A stretch of 21,422 bases of DNA from Spirochaetaceae bacterium (GTDB lineage Bacteria > Spirochaetota > Spirochaetia > Treponematales > Breznakiellaceae), in the NCBI GenBank assembly GCA_031275595.1, contig JAISOO010000144.1, forward strand, positions 1-21,422, given 5' to 3'. Position numbers and translations under genes: made by a program. Within the stretch, counting starts at the first letter, position 1; the number at the start of each line of letters is the position of its first letter. A model generated the notes under the pieces. The model ran no database searches. It worked only from the letters and a program-made list of their open reading frames with translations, and was not told the origin of the DNA. Shown here one piece after another: positions 7,132-13,874 of this stretch.

Positions 7132-9027
7132 CTACACTCCCATTCTGTTAATAATGGTATCCAGCAGGGAATTGACCGTGGTGATGAACCGCGCCGCCGC
7201 GGCATATCCGTGCTGGTATTTGATCATGGCGGCTAATTCTTCATCCATGTTGACCCCCGAAACGGATTCCCGCATATCCCGGAGCTGCTTCATGGTGAGG
7301 TTCTGGGTCTCCAGGGACCGGCCGCTTTGTTCCCCCAGGATCCCGATCCGGCCCACCGCATCGGCAAAGTAGTCGTCAAAGGTCCGCAGTTGTCCCACCA
7401 TGACCGCCGTGTTTCTGAGGGCGGCAATGGCCAAGGCCGCCTCCCCATTGCCGGGATTGGCGGGCCTGCCGTTTTCTCCAAAGCCGGCGGCCACCGACGA
7501 GGAATCCCGGAGCAGGGCGGGGTTTACCTCGATCCACCCCGCGGGATGGGCTACCGGGGCCGCCGCGTAGTCCACAGCCCCCCCGGTAAGGACTCCCACC
7601 GCGTCGGGCCCCCCCCAATCGTAGGCCCCTCCGCCCCCCGATTCGTTCAGGAGCCCCGCGTACCCGGTGAGGAAGTAGCCCGAATCTTCGATGTGACGGA
7701 TCACAAAGTCGGGATTGTCCCGGTACGCCGAGGGGGTCCCCTTGAGGGAAAGGCGGCCTTCCCGGTTGATCCGGGCGGTAACCTCCGCGCCGGAATTGTT
7801 GATCCGGCCCACCACATCCGCCACCGTATCCGTGGGATAATAGGGAACTTCCACATTCCCCGCGGCGCCCGACAGGGTTATCACCCCCTCAAGGCCGATC
7901 TGGGCCCGGTTGTCCAGGGCATTGGTCCCGTTGATTCTGAAAATATAACTGGAATCGTATGCCCCGTCTCCGTCCCGGTCATAGTTCCCCGCCACATTGG
8001 TCACAAAGGGGTATTCGGAAAAAAAGTCATTCCCGGTGGTTCCGTTAAGGCCGTAGGAGGAACGGTGGATCTCGTTCACCATATCGATAAAATTCATGGC
8101 CACCGAATCCAAGGACTGGATTTCTTCCCGGAGGGTCCCGTCCCGCAGTTCCAACAGCGCCCCGAGGCTCCCGCTGTGATGATCCCGCTGGCGGTGGATC
8201 TGCAATTCATCACCGGTATCTTCCCAGACTATCCGGGAAAAACCATCGGTATCTATCCCCCGCTCCAAGTCAAACTGGCGGCCGATACGGCCCTGAACCA
8301 GCACCCTTCCCCCGGTATAAACCATAAATTCATCGGGGTCCCGGCGATCTATGGTAACACTGATGATCGACGAAAGTTTATCCACCAGGAGATCCCGGCG
8401 ATCCAGCAGGTCGTTGGGGTTATCCCCTTGGGCGCGGATCTTCTGGATATCGCTGTTCAGGCCGGCGATCTGCCGGGAAAGGTCGTTGATCCGTTCCACC
8501 GTAAGCTGCACATCCTGTTCCACCATATCCTGAAGCCCCCTGAGGGCGTTAAAACGATCCCGGATCCCGTCGATCATGGTTTTTCCTCGTTCAAGCACCG
8601 CTATCCGCTGGGGAGTGTCCCCGGGGTATAACGAAAGCTCCTGCCAGGAATCCCAAAAGGCGTCCATCTTGCTCCGGATGGAATTTTCCCCTACTTCCAG
8701 ATAGGACTGTTCAATCATACGGAGGTAGGGGTCCCGGGTCCCCCAATACCCCTCCCCGGATGCCTCGGCGATGATCCGCTGATCCAGGAGCTGATCCCGG
8801 ATCCGTTCTATCCGTTCCACGACCGTACCCTGACCTATCTGGCCGGGGGTCTCCTCCCGGTTCAATCCGGGGAGGTAGAGCGGTTCAAAGGGGGAGAATT
8901 CCACCCGCTGCCGGGAATACCCCTCGGTGGAGACGTTGGAGAGGTTATGACCGGTGGTATTGATCCCCTGCTGGTGAGCCGCCACCGCCCGTTTTCCTAT
9001 TTCGATTCCCGAAAAGGTCGAGGTCAT
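7132..9027 (-). CDS. flgK: Flagellar hook-associated protein FlgK (631 aa)
   Basis: FlgK (HAP1) forms the first hook-filament junction ring. The N-terminus (FSGIEIGKRAVAAHQQGINT, then GHNLSNVSTEGYSRQRVEF) is the classic rod/hook family motif in D0, and the C-terminus (SGVNMDEELAAMIKYQHGYA, then FITTVNSLLDTIINRMGV) is the matching D0 helix. The large middle (about 250-540) is the variable domain, with repeated short glycine-rich and aspartate-rich stretches. Start: ATG at 9027 with AAGGAGC 6 bases upstream, which overlaps the flgN stop, so flgN and flgK are translationally linked. It is longer than the enterobacterial protein (about 550 aa) because of the middle domain. The protein is exported by the flagellar type III system, with FlgN expected as its chaperone. 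Confidence 0.96.
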   Translation of the reverse strand: MTSTFSGIEIGKRAVAAHQQGINTTGHNLSNVSTEGYSRQRVEFSPFEPLYLPGLNREETPGQIGQGTVVERIERIRDQLLDQRIIAEASGEGYWGTRDPYLRMIEQSYLEVGENSIRSKMDAFWDSWQELSLYPGDTPQRIAVLERGKTMIDGIRDRFNALRGLQDMVEQDVQLTVERINDLSRQIAGLNSDIQKIRAQGDNPNDLLDRRDLLVDKLSSIISVTIDRRDPDEFMVYTGGRVLVQGRIGRQFDLERGIDTDGFSRIVWEDTGDELQIHRQRDHHSGSLGALLELRDGTLREEIQSLDSVAMNFIDMVNEIHRSSYGLNGTTGNDFFSEYPFVTNVAGNYDRDGDGAYDSSYIFRINGTNALDNRAQIGLEGVITLSGAAGNVEVPYYPTDTVADVVGRINNSGAEVTARINREGRLSLKGTPSAYRDNPDFVIRHIEDSGYFLTGYAGLLNESGGGGAYDWGGPDAVGVLTGGAVDYAAAPVAHPAGWIEVNPALLRDSSSVAAGFGENGRPANPGNGEAALAIAALRNTAVMVGQLRTFDDYFADAVGRIGILGEQSGRSLETQNLTMKQLRDMRESVSGVNMDEELAAMIKYQHGYAAAARFITTVNSLLDTIINRMGV

Positions 9028-9038
9028 TTTTTTGCTCC

Positions 9039-9614
9039 TTAAAAACTATGGTTCAAGACCATACTCCGCATATCCGCAGGTCTCTGGACCCCGCGCCGGG
9101 AATAGAGTCGTCCCTTGCGGTCGGGGAAGGCGGCTTCGAGGAAGGCCGCCACGGCGGTTCTGGCTTCGCTGAGGTATTCCATGAGGGAATTATTGATCAG
9201 CCGCATCCTGAGGGTTTCCATCTTGAGGGTCCGGTAAGCCGCGGTTAAGGCCGTCCGTTCCGCTTTGGGAAGCCGGGTGGTCAAGGCGTAAAAACCCGCC
9301 TTTTCATCAGCACCAGGGCTTGTTTCCCCAAAGGCGGAAAAAAAACAGACCCGTTCCGACTCCAGACCCTCGAATTGGGCGCCGTATTCCTGTAAAGATT
9401 CGAGAAGTGATTCAAAATCCGTCCAATCCCGGTTCATCACCGCGGTCCTGAGCGAATCCTGGAGGGCGGCGATTTCTCTTAAAACCGCGGTTTCCCGTTC
9501 AAGGATATCGATGCCGGCCTTATAGTCCGAAATACCTTCATTCATAATGTATACCTCTGATCCAATATCGGCGAAAATCCGGGACCGGTTTAGGGATAAG
9601 GGGGAACCGGTCAT
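9039..9614 (-). CDS. flgN: FlgN-like flagellar export chaperone
   Basis: FlgN-family proteins are small helical cytoplasmic chaperones for FlgK and FlgL. This 191-aa protein is predicted almost all helical (ILERETAVLREIAALQDSLR, then LESLQEYGAQFEGLESER; later RTALTAAYRTLKMETLRM) and lies directly upstream of flgK, the standard place for flgN. Sequence conservation in this family is low, so the call relies partly on context. Start: ATG at 9614 has AGGAGG with a 6-base spacer on the minus strand. An internal ATG at 9545 (MNEGISDYKAGI), with a weaker AGAGG, would give a 168-aa protein closer to the usual family length, so the true start is open. It appears to head the five-gene operon; I could not find a convincing flagellar-type promoter upstream. 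Confidence 0.8.
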   Translation of the reverse strand: MTGSPLSLNRSRIFADIGSEVYIMNEGISDYKAGIDILERETAVLREIAALQDSLRTAVMNRDWTDFESLLESLQEYGAQFEGLESERVCFFSAFGETSPGADEKAGFYALTTRLPKAERTALTAAYRTLKMETLRMRLINNSLMEYLSEARTAVAAFLEAAFPDRKGRLYSRRGVQRPADMRSMVLNHSF

Positions 9615-9669
9615 CGAAATCCTCCTGAAAACGGTGTTGATAAAATGGACCGGGGCGATGTATTCGCAC

Positions 9670-9698
9670 TTGACAAAAACAGCTAATTACCCCATAGT
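9670..9698 (+). promoter_or_regulatory. Probable promoter for the tRNA genes
   Basis: A perfect TTGACA (9670-9675) is followed after 17 bases by CATAGT (9693-9698), which matches four of six -10 consensus positions. Transcription would begin some 10 bases before tRNA-His. The -35 is strong and the -10 moderate. Confidence 0.6.
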
Positions 9699-9715
9699 AG
9701 AATTACTCATTAGAT

Positions 9716-9788
9716 GGTGGATGTAGCTCAATGGTAGAGTCCCAGATTGTGGATCTGGATGTCGCGGGTTCGAGCCCCGTCATCCACC
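9716..9788 (+). tRNA. tRNA-His (anticodon GTG)
   Basis: Complete cloverleaf: acceptor GTGGATG/CATCCAC (9717-9723 with 9781-9787), D arm with GCTC...GAGT, anticodon stem CCAGA/TCTGG with loop TTGTGGA (anticodon GTG), and a T arm with TTCGAGC. The extra G at 9716 facing C at 9788 is the G-1:C73 pair specific to histidine tRNA. The CCA end is not encoded. Confidence 0.96.
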
Positions 9789-9823
9789 CTTATAGTTTTT
9801 TACAGGAGATCATGTTGTGATAT

Positions 9824-9897
9824 GCGTTCGTAGCTCAGCTGGATAGAGCGACGGACTTCGAATCCGTAGGTGGCAGGTTCGAGTCCTGTCGAACGCA
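9824..9897 (+). tRNA. tRNA-Arg (anticodon TCG)
   Basis: Cloverleaf with acceptor GCGTTCG/CGAACGC plus discriminator A, D arm GCTC...GAGC, anticodon stem ACGGA/TCCGT with loop CTTCGAA (anticodon TCG, reading CGA/CGN arginine codons), and T arm GCAGG-TTCGAGT-CCTGT. CCA is not encoded. It is 35 bases after tRNA-His and probably on the same transcript. The 3' half is unusual in being repeated in inverted form just downstream. Confidence 0.96.
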
Positions 9898-9914
9898 GTA
9901 AGACAGGACTCGAA
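9878..9914 (+). repeat. Perfect 13-bp inverted repeat using the tRNA-Arg T arm
   Basis: TTCGAGTCCTGTC in the T arm (9878-9890) is followed after 11 bases by its exact complement GACAGGACTCGAA (9902-9914). In the precursor RNA this hairpin would compete with the T arm and acceptor stem. No T run follows it. Confidence 0.85.
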
Positions 9915-9915
9915 A

Positions 9916-9977
9916 GGTTTAGCCCGCCAACCAAGGGGAGGAAAAGGCGCCAAGGATGGCGCCGTCAGGGCTAAACC
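9916..9977. repeat. Nested inverted repeats between tRNA-Arg and panE
   Basis: The outer arms GGTTTAGCCC (9916-9925) and GGGCTAAACC (9968-9977) are perfect complements. An inner hairpin GGCGCC-AAGGAT-GGCGCC lies at 9946-9963. Lying between two converging units (tRNA genes and panE), it may serve as a bidirectional stop, but it has no T tract. Confidence 0.6.
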
Positions 9978-9991
9978 ACGGCCCGGAGGGG

Positions 9992-10930
9992 TTACTGAGC
10001 AGCCGGCCGCAGGGGGTACGTCTGTTCAATAGTCCGCAGCTGCAGATAGAGGGTCTCGTTCACCGGAACGGGGATGCGGTGTTTTTTGCCCAGTTCCGTC
10101 ATAGCCAGACCGAACATTTCTACTTCGGTTTTGCGCCCCGCCAGTACGTCCTGGGCCATGGAAGTATAACTTGAGGGGTTCAGGGTATTCACCGTCGTAT
10201 ACCAGTTGTCGATATCCCCCTCGTTAAGGTCTATGCCTTCGGCATTCGCTATGCTTATCACTTCTTTCATGGCCTTTTCCGCCAGGAGGCGGGCTTCCGC
10301 TATCTCGCCGGGGCCGCCCTTGTTCTGTATCGCCCCGTAGGGGAGGCGGAGCGCCGCGGTGGTCTGGTTGACCCCCACGTTAATCATGTACTTGTACCAG
10401 AGCAAACGTTTCATGTCCGGCTGGAGGACAAAGGGGACCCCGATCCTGGTGAAAAAAGCGGCGACGCTGTTTTCCCGTTCCCCGTTTTTGCCTTCGGCGT
10501 CACCGAAGTGGATGATCCCCTTTTGGTGATAGCTTGTCTCTTCCCCGCGATGGAAGGCGTCAGTCCCGATAATCATTGCCAGGGGGAGCCGCTCCCGGCC
10601 ATAGGCGCGGCCTATGATGTCCTCGCTGGAGATACCGTTGAGCAGCGAAAGTATAATGGTGTCCTTTCCCACATAGGGCCTTATGTCTTTGATGAGCCCA
10701 TCCAGATGGTGAAATTTCGAGGCGGCGATAATGAGATCCACGGGTTTTTCGTCGCCAAAACGGAAATCCAGGCACCGGCCGTTTACGGTAAGCCCCATTT
10801 TACGATAACGCTCCAGGCGCTCTCCTTGGGCCAGGATGGAAACGCACTGGGGCTCGGCGTTATAAATTGTCTCCGCAACCACAAGCCCTATGGCACCGGC
10901 GCCGGCGATTAATACCGAATTGATGATCAC
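9992..10930 (-). CDS. panE: Ketopantoate reductase family protein (PanE/ApbA)
   Basis: PanE reduces 2-dehydropantoate to pantoate with NADPH, in pantothenate and CoA synthesis. The N-terminus has the Rossmann motif in SVLIAGAGAIGLVVAE; the C-terminal helical domain has WYKYMINVGVNQTTA (catalytic Lys and the Asn of the family) and SSYTSMAQDVLAGRKTEVE, the usual substrate-binding stretch. I choose GTG at 10930 (VIINSVLIAG, 312 aa, normal length) because it has AGGAGG 6 bases upstream and starts just before the Rossmann strand; the longer open frame to 11056 runs through the promoter. Paralogues in this family can act on other 2-keto acids, and no other pantothenate gene is nearby, so exact substrate is not certain. 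It is divergent from nfnA. Confidence 0.9.
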   Translation of the reverse strand: MIINSVLIAGAGAIGLVVAETIYNAEPQCVSILAQGERLERYRKMGLTVNGRCLDFRFGDEKPVDLIIAASKFHHLDGLIKDIRPYVGKDTIILSLLNGISSEDIIGRAYGRERLPLAMIIGTDAFHRGEETSYHQKGIIHFGDAEGKNGERENSVAAFFTRIGVPFVLQPDMKRLLWYKYMINVGVNQTTAALRLPYGAIQNKGGPGEIAEARLLAEKAMKEVISIANAEGIDLNEGDIDNWYTTVNTLNPSSYTSMAQDVLAGRKTEVEMFGLAMTELGKKHRIPVPVNETLYLQLRTIEQTYPLRPAAQ

Positions 10931-10949
10931 CCTAAGCCTCCTGCCGCTC

Positions 10950-10978
10950 AGTATCGCATTTTTCCCGGTTATTGACAA
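10950..10978 (-). promoter_or_regulatory. Sigma70-type promoter for panE
   Basis: On the minus strand, TTGTCA (10973-10978) and GATACT (10950-10955) are separated by exactly 17 bases. The expected start point falls about 10943, giving a leader of only about a dozen bases that begins at or next to the AGGAGG (10937-10942). Confidence 0.7.
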
Positions 10979-11097
10979 TTGAGGCTGTTTCAGAAGCCGC
11001 CGATCCGGCAGGCTATGATTCCGAAACCGACGCAATCGGTAATTCCCCACATTCATAGGATGCCCGAAAAAAACGGCCCAATTGTTTTACCAGGCCC

Positions 11098-11126
11098 TTG
11101 CCCTTATCGATAAAATAATATACATT
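11098..11126 (+). promoter_or_regulatory. Possible promoter for nfnAB
   Basis: TTGCCC (11098-11103), a 17-base spacer and TACATT (11121-11126) lie in an AT-rich patch upstream of nfnA. GGAGG (11135-11139) and the ATG (11146) follow closely, so the leader would be short. The match is moderate. Confidence 0.4.
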
Positions 11127-11145
11127 ATGGTCATGGAGGAGTGCC

Positions 11146-12015
11146 ATGAATAAAATTATCTCCAAAAAACAATTGTCCGCCGATGTATACGAAATGGTGG
11201 TGGAGGCCCCTCTGATCGCCAGGGCTCGCAGGGCAGGACAATTTATTATCATTCAGATCGATACGGATTGGGGTGAACGGATCCCCCTTACCATAGCCGA
11301 CGCGGATCCGGAAAAGGGAACCCTTACCATGGTATTCCAAACCGTGGGCGCCTCTACCCATAAGCTCGCGGTAAAGGAACCCGGCGATGTGGTGGAAAAT
11401 ATCCTGGGCCCCCTGGGAAATCCCACCCATATTGAAAAATTCGGAACCGTGGTTTGTGTCGGCGGCGGGATTGGGGTCGCCCCCCTCTACCCCATCGTCC
11501 AAGCCATGAAAGCCGCGGGGAACCGGGTTATCGTCATCATCGGCGCCCGGACCAAGGAGCTGGTGATCTTTGAGGACCGGATGCGGCAATACGCCGATGA
11601 ACTGGTGGTGGTTACCGACGACGGCTCCTACGGCAGAAAAGCCCTGGTTACGGAACCCCTCAAGGAGTATTGCGCCGGACTTTCACCCAAGCCGGATCTG
11701 GCGGTGTCCATCGGCCCCCCGATCATGATGAAATTCTGCGAAAAAACCACCGCCGAATTCGAGGTCCCCATCATGGTTTCCCTCAATACCATTATGATCG
11801 ACGGTACGGGTATGTGCGGGGGCTGCCGGGTAACCGTGGGGGGAGAGGTCAAATTTGTCTGTGTGGACGGCCCGGAATTTGACGGCCACCATGTTGATTT
11901 TGAGAATATGATGCTCCGCATGAGGGCTTTTAAACAGCGGGAAGACGCGGATCATCATAAATGCCATCTGGAACTCGGCCTGGAGCCCCATCCGGCGCCA
12001 GCGGCCCAAAAATAG
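11146..12015 (+). CDS. nfnA: NADH-dependent ferredoxin:NADP+ oxidoreductase, small subunit NfnA
   Basis: NfnAB is a cytoplasmic flavin-based electron-bifurcating enzyme that couples NADH, NADPH and reduced ferredoxin; it is typical of anaerobes. The 289-aa subunit has an FNR-type FAD domain (RIPLTIADAD), an NAD-binding region (VCVGGGIGVAPLYPIVQAMK, about 103-122) and a C-terminal [2Fe-2S] site with C224, C227 and C239 in DGTGMCGGCRV and VKFVCVDGPEFDGHHV. This has three Cys and a nearby Asp, as in known NfnA. Start ATG 11146 follows GGAGG. The nfnB gene begins 10 bases after the stop. Without nfnB it could be mistaken for a sulfide dehydrogenase or dihydroorotate dehydrogenase electron-transfer subunit, but the pair is diagnostic. 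Confidence 0.93.
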   Translation: MNKIISKKQLSADVYEMVVEAPLIARARRAGQFIIIQIDTDWGERIPLTIADADPEKGTLTMVFQTVGASTHKLAVKEPGDVVENILGPLGNPTHIEKFGTVVCVGGGIGVAPLYPIVQAMKAAGNRVIVIIGARTKELVIFEDRMRQYADELVVVTDDGSYGRKALVTEPLKEYCAGLSPKPDLAVSIGPPIMMKFCEKTTAEFEVPIMVSLNTIMIDGTGMCGGCRVTVGGEVKFVCVDGPEFDGHHVDFENMMLRMRAFKQREDADHHKCHLELGLEPHPAPAAQK

Positions 12016-12025
12016 GGGGAACAAT

Positions 12026-13528
12026 ATGAACGGAGAGACAAAAACCTTGAGCCGGCTCGATGATGAAGCGAAGGCCCTCTTGACACCGATCCTGGACCGG
12101 AAGGCCCGGGGGGAAACCCTCAACGCCCGGGACCGGATCGCCATCCCCGCCCAGGAGATGCCTGCCCAGCCCTCCGGGGTTCGGAACAAAAATGTGGAGG
12201 AGGTAGCCCTGGGATACGGTGAAAACCAGGTCCGCCTGGAGGCGGAACGCTGTCTGGGCTGTAAAAACCAGCCCTGCGTTAAGGGCTGCCCCGTGCAGGT
12301 CCCTATCCCCCGGTTCATTGCGGAAATTCAGAAGGGGGATTTTAAAGCGGCGGTGGACGTGATCAAGGAGACCAACCTGCTCCCGGCGGTATGCGGACGG
12401 GTCTGCCCCCAGGAAAAACAGTGCCAGGCCGAATGTACCCTGGGCAAAAGCCTTAAAAATATCGAAAAGGCCGTGGCCATAGGCCGCCTGGAGCGGTATG
12501 TGGCGGACTGGGAACGGGCAAACGGCAAGGTCACTATCCCGGCGGTAAAGCCCCGGACCGGGAAAAAGGTGGCGGTTATCGGTTCAGGTCCCGCGGGGCT
12601 CACCGTGGCGGCGGATACGGCCCGGGAAGGACACGAGGTATCGATCTTCGAGGCCTTCCACAAGCCCGGGGGAGTGATGATCTACGGCATCCCCGAATTC
12701 CGGCTGCCTAAGTCCATAGTCCAGGCCGAGGTGGAGACCCTCAAAAAAATGGGGGTCCATCTGGAAACCAATTTCCTCGTGGGAAGGACCCGGACCATCA
12801 AGGAGTTTTTTGAGGGGGATGGTTACGATGCGGTTTTTATCGGCGTGGGAGCGGGGCTCCCCAAATTCCTCGGATGTTCCGGGGAAAATCTCGTGGGGGT
12901 AGTCAGCGCCAATGAATACCTCACCCGGGCGAATCTGATGAAGGCCTATGACCCGGCACAGGCCGCCACCCCCATGTACCATTCCCGGATTGCGGCGGTT
13001 ATCGGCGGCGGCAATGTTGCCATGGATGCCGCCCGGATGGCCCTCCGGCTGGGAGCGGAACAGGTCCACGTGATCTACCGCCGGACCAGGGAGGAAATGC
13101 CCGCCAGGGCCGAAGAGGTGGAACACGCCATGGAGGAGGGTATTGTCTTTAACTTTTTACGGAACCCCACCCGCTTCCTGGGGGACGATCAGGGCCGGGT
13201 TACCGGGATGGAGCTCCTGAAGTACGAATTAGGTGAAAGTGACGCCTCGGGCCGGAGAAGCCCCGTGGCCGTAGCCGGTTCGGAATACACCTTTGACTGC
13301 GATACGGTGATCGTGGCCCTGGGGAACGAATCCAACCCCCTGCTCACCAGAACCACGGCAAACCTTTCGGCGGACAGACGGGGCCGGATCATCGTGGACG
13401 AAACCCAAAAAACCTCCCTCGCAAAGGTTTACGCCGGGGGAGACATCGTACTGGGAGCCGCCACGGTGATCCTCGCCATGGGGGAGGGCCGCCGGGCCGC
13501 CCAGACGATCAACGCCTTGCTGCGGTAA
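12026..13528 (+). CDS. nfnB: NADH-dependent ferredoxin:NADP+ oxidoreductase, large subunit NfnB
   Basis: The large subunit is homologous to the glutamate synthase small subunit and carries the bifurcating FAD and two [4Fe-4S] clusters. Cysteines for the clusters are visible near the N-terminus: C76, C79, C84, C88 (CLGCKNQPCVKGC) and C123, C127, C133, C137 (CGRVCPQEKQC...C). The FAD motif is at about 184-191 (VIGSGPAG), followed by PGGVMIYGIPEFRLPK, and the NADPH site GGGNVAMDAARMA is at about 327-339 with YRRTREEMPAR after it. The C-terminus has the expected YAGGDIVLGAATVILAMGEG. At 500 aa it is slightly longer than usual because of about 50 extra N-terminal residues. In isolation it would be annotated gltD or gltA; the adjacent nfnA decides the call. 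An AGGGGGA precedes the ATG. Confidence 0.93.
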   Translation: MNGETKTLSRLDDEAKALLTPILDRKARGETLNARDRIAIPAQEMPAQPSGVRNKNVEEVALGYGENQVRLEAERCLGCKNQPCVKGCPVQVPIPRFIAEIQKGDFKAAVDVIKETNLLPAVCGRVCPQEKQCQAECTLGKSLKNIEKAVAIGRLERYVADWERANGKVTIPAVKPRTGKKVAVIGSGPAGLTVAADTAREGHEVSIFEAFHKPGGVMIYGIPEFRLPKSIVQAEVETLKKMGVHLETNFLVGRTRTIKEFFEGDGYDAVFIGVGAGLPKFLGCSGENLVGVVSANEYLTRANLMKAYDPAQAATPMYHSRIAAVIGGGNVAMDAARMALRLGAEQVHVIYRRTREEMPARAEEVEHAMEEGIVFNFLRNPTRFLGDDQGRVTGMELLKYELGESDASGRRSPVAVAGSEYTFDCDTVIVALGNESNPLLTRTTANLSADRRGRIIVDETQKTSLAKVYAGGDIVLGAATVILAMGEGRRAAQTINALLR

Positions 13529-13579
13529 ACGAAGGGTCAGGGAGGGTTCGCTCATTTACCGTATATGCCACAATTTTTC

Positions 13580-13608
13580 TTGACATAACAGCGGACCGGT
13601 ATTATAGT
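13580..13608 (+). promoter_or_regulatory. Sigma70 promoter for the riboflavin transport operon
   Basis: A perfect TTGACA (13580-13585), a 17-base spacer and TATAGT (13603-13608) place the transcription start near 13615, right at the 5' end of the riboswitch. Confidence 0.85.
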
Positions 13609-13616
13609 TAAGACAG

Positions 13617-13765
13617 ATTTTCAGGGTCGGGTGCGGGGTGGATTATCCGCCGTCATTCCCAACCGGCGGTATAGCCCGCGACTTCAGGCCGCCTTTTAAG
13701 GAAAGGCCCTGAACTGAACCGGTGAAATTCCGGCGCCGACGGTAAAGTCCGGATGGAAGAAAATT
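13617..13765 (+). ncRNA. FMN riboswitch (RFN element)
   Basis: The conserved FMN-aptamer blocks appear in order: AGGGTCGGGTG, ATTCCCAACCGGCGGTA, AGCCCGCGAC, CCGGTGAAATTCCGG, GCCGACGGTAAAGTCCGGAT and GGAAGA. ATTTTC (13617-13622) can pair with GAAAAT near 13760-13765 as P1. The usual GGGTGAAATTCCC element is opened by an inserted GC-rich hairpin (GCGGGGTGGATTATCCGCCG), so one stem is extended compared with the standard form. An intrinsic terminator lies about 50 bases downstream, before the rfuA ribosome site, which points to control by transcription termination when FMN is plentiful. Confidence 0.95.
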
Positions 13766-13814
13766 GTGTGAGCGGAATTAAAAACCATTCCGTAAACTCA
13801 TTTCCAAGAACATC

Positions 13815-13841
13815 AGCCCTGGATATTCCGGGGCTTTTTTT
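13815..13841 (+). terminator. Intrinsic terminator of the FMN riboswitch
   Basis: AGCCCTGG (13815-13822), loop ATATT, CCGGGGCT (13828-13835) and a seven-T run (13835-13841) make a strong intrinsic terminator, upstream of the rfuA ribosome site. CAGGG at the 5' edge of the riboswitch (13622-13626) is complementary to CCCTG in the terminator, a possible antiterminator contact (inference). Confidence 0.85.
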
Positions 13842-13874
13842 GTCCCGGATGCATTCTATACGTTGGAGGCAGCT

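Noticed and set aside
5758..7236. Long open frames on the plus strand opposite flgL and flgK
   Set aside because: They have no ribosome sites or family motifs and mirror GC-rich codon use of the real minus-strand genes; FlgL and FlgK motifs are decisive.
9824..9914. tRNA-Arg as an integration attachment site
   Set aside because: Integration would leave a direct repeat of the tRNA end; the downstream copy is inverted and no integrase is seen.
10930..11056. N-terminal extension of PanE
   Set aside because: It would run through a good promoter and past the AGGAGG-GTG start; the family begins at the Rossmann strand.
12026..13528. Annotation as glutamate synthase small subunit
   Set aside because: No large glutamate synthase subunit is present, and the adjacent NfnA with a [2Fe-2S] motif makes the transhydrogenase call better.
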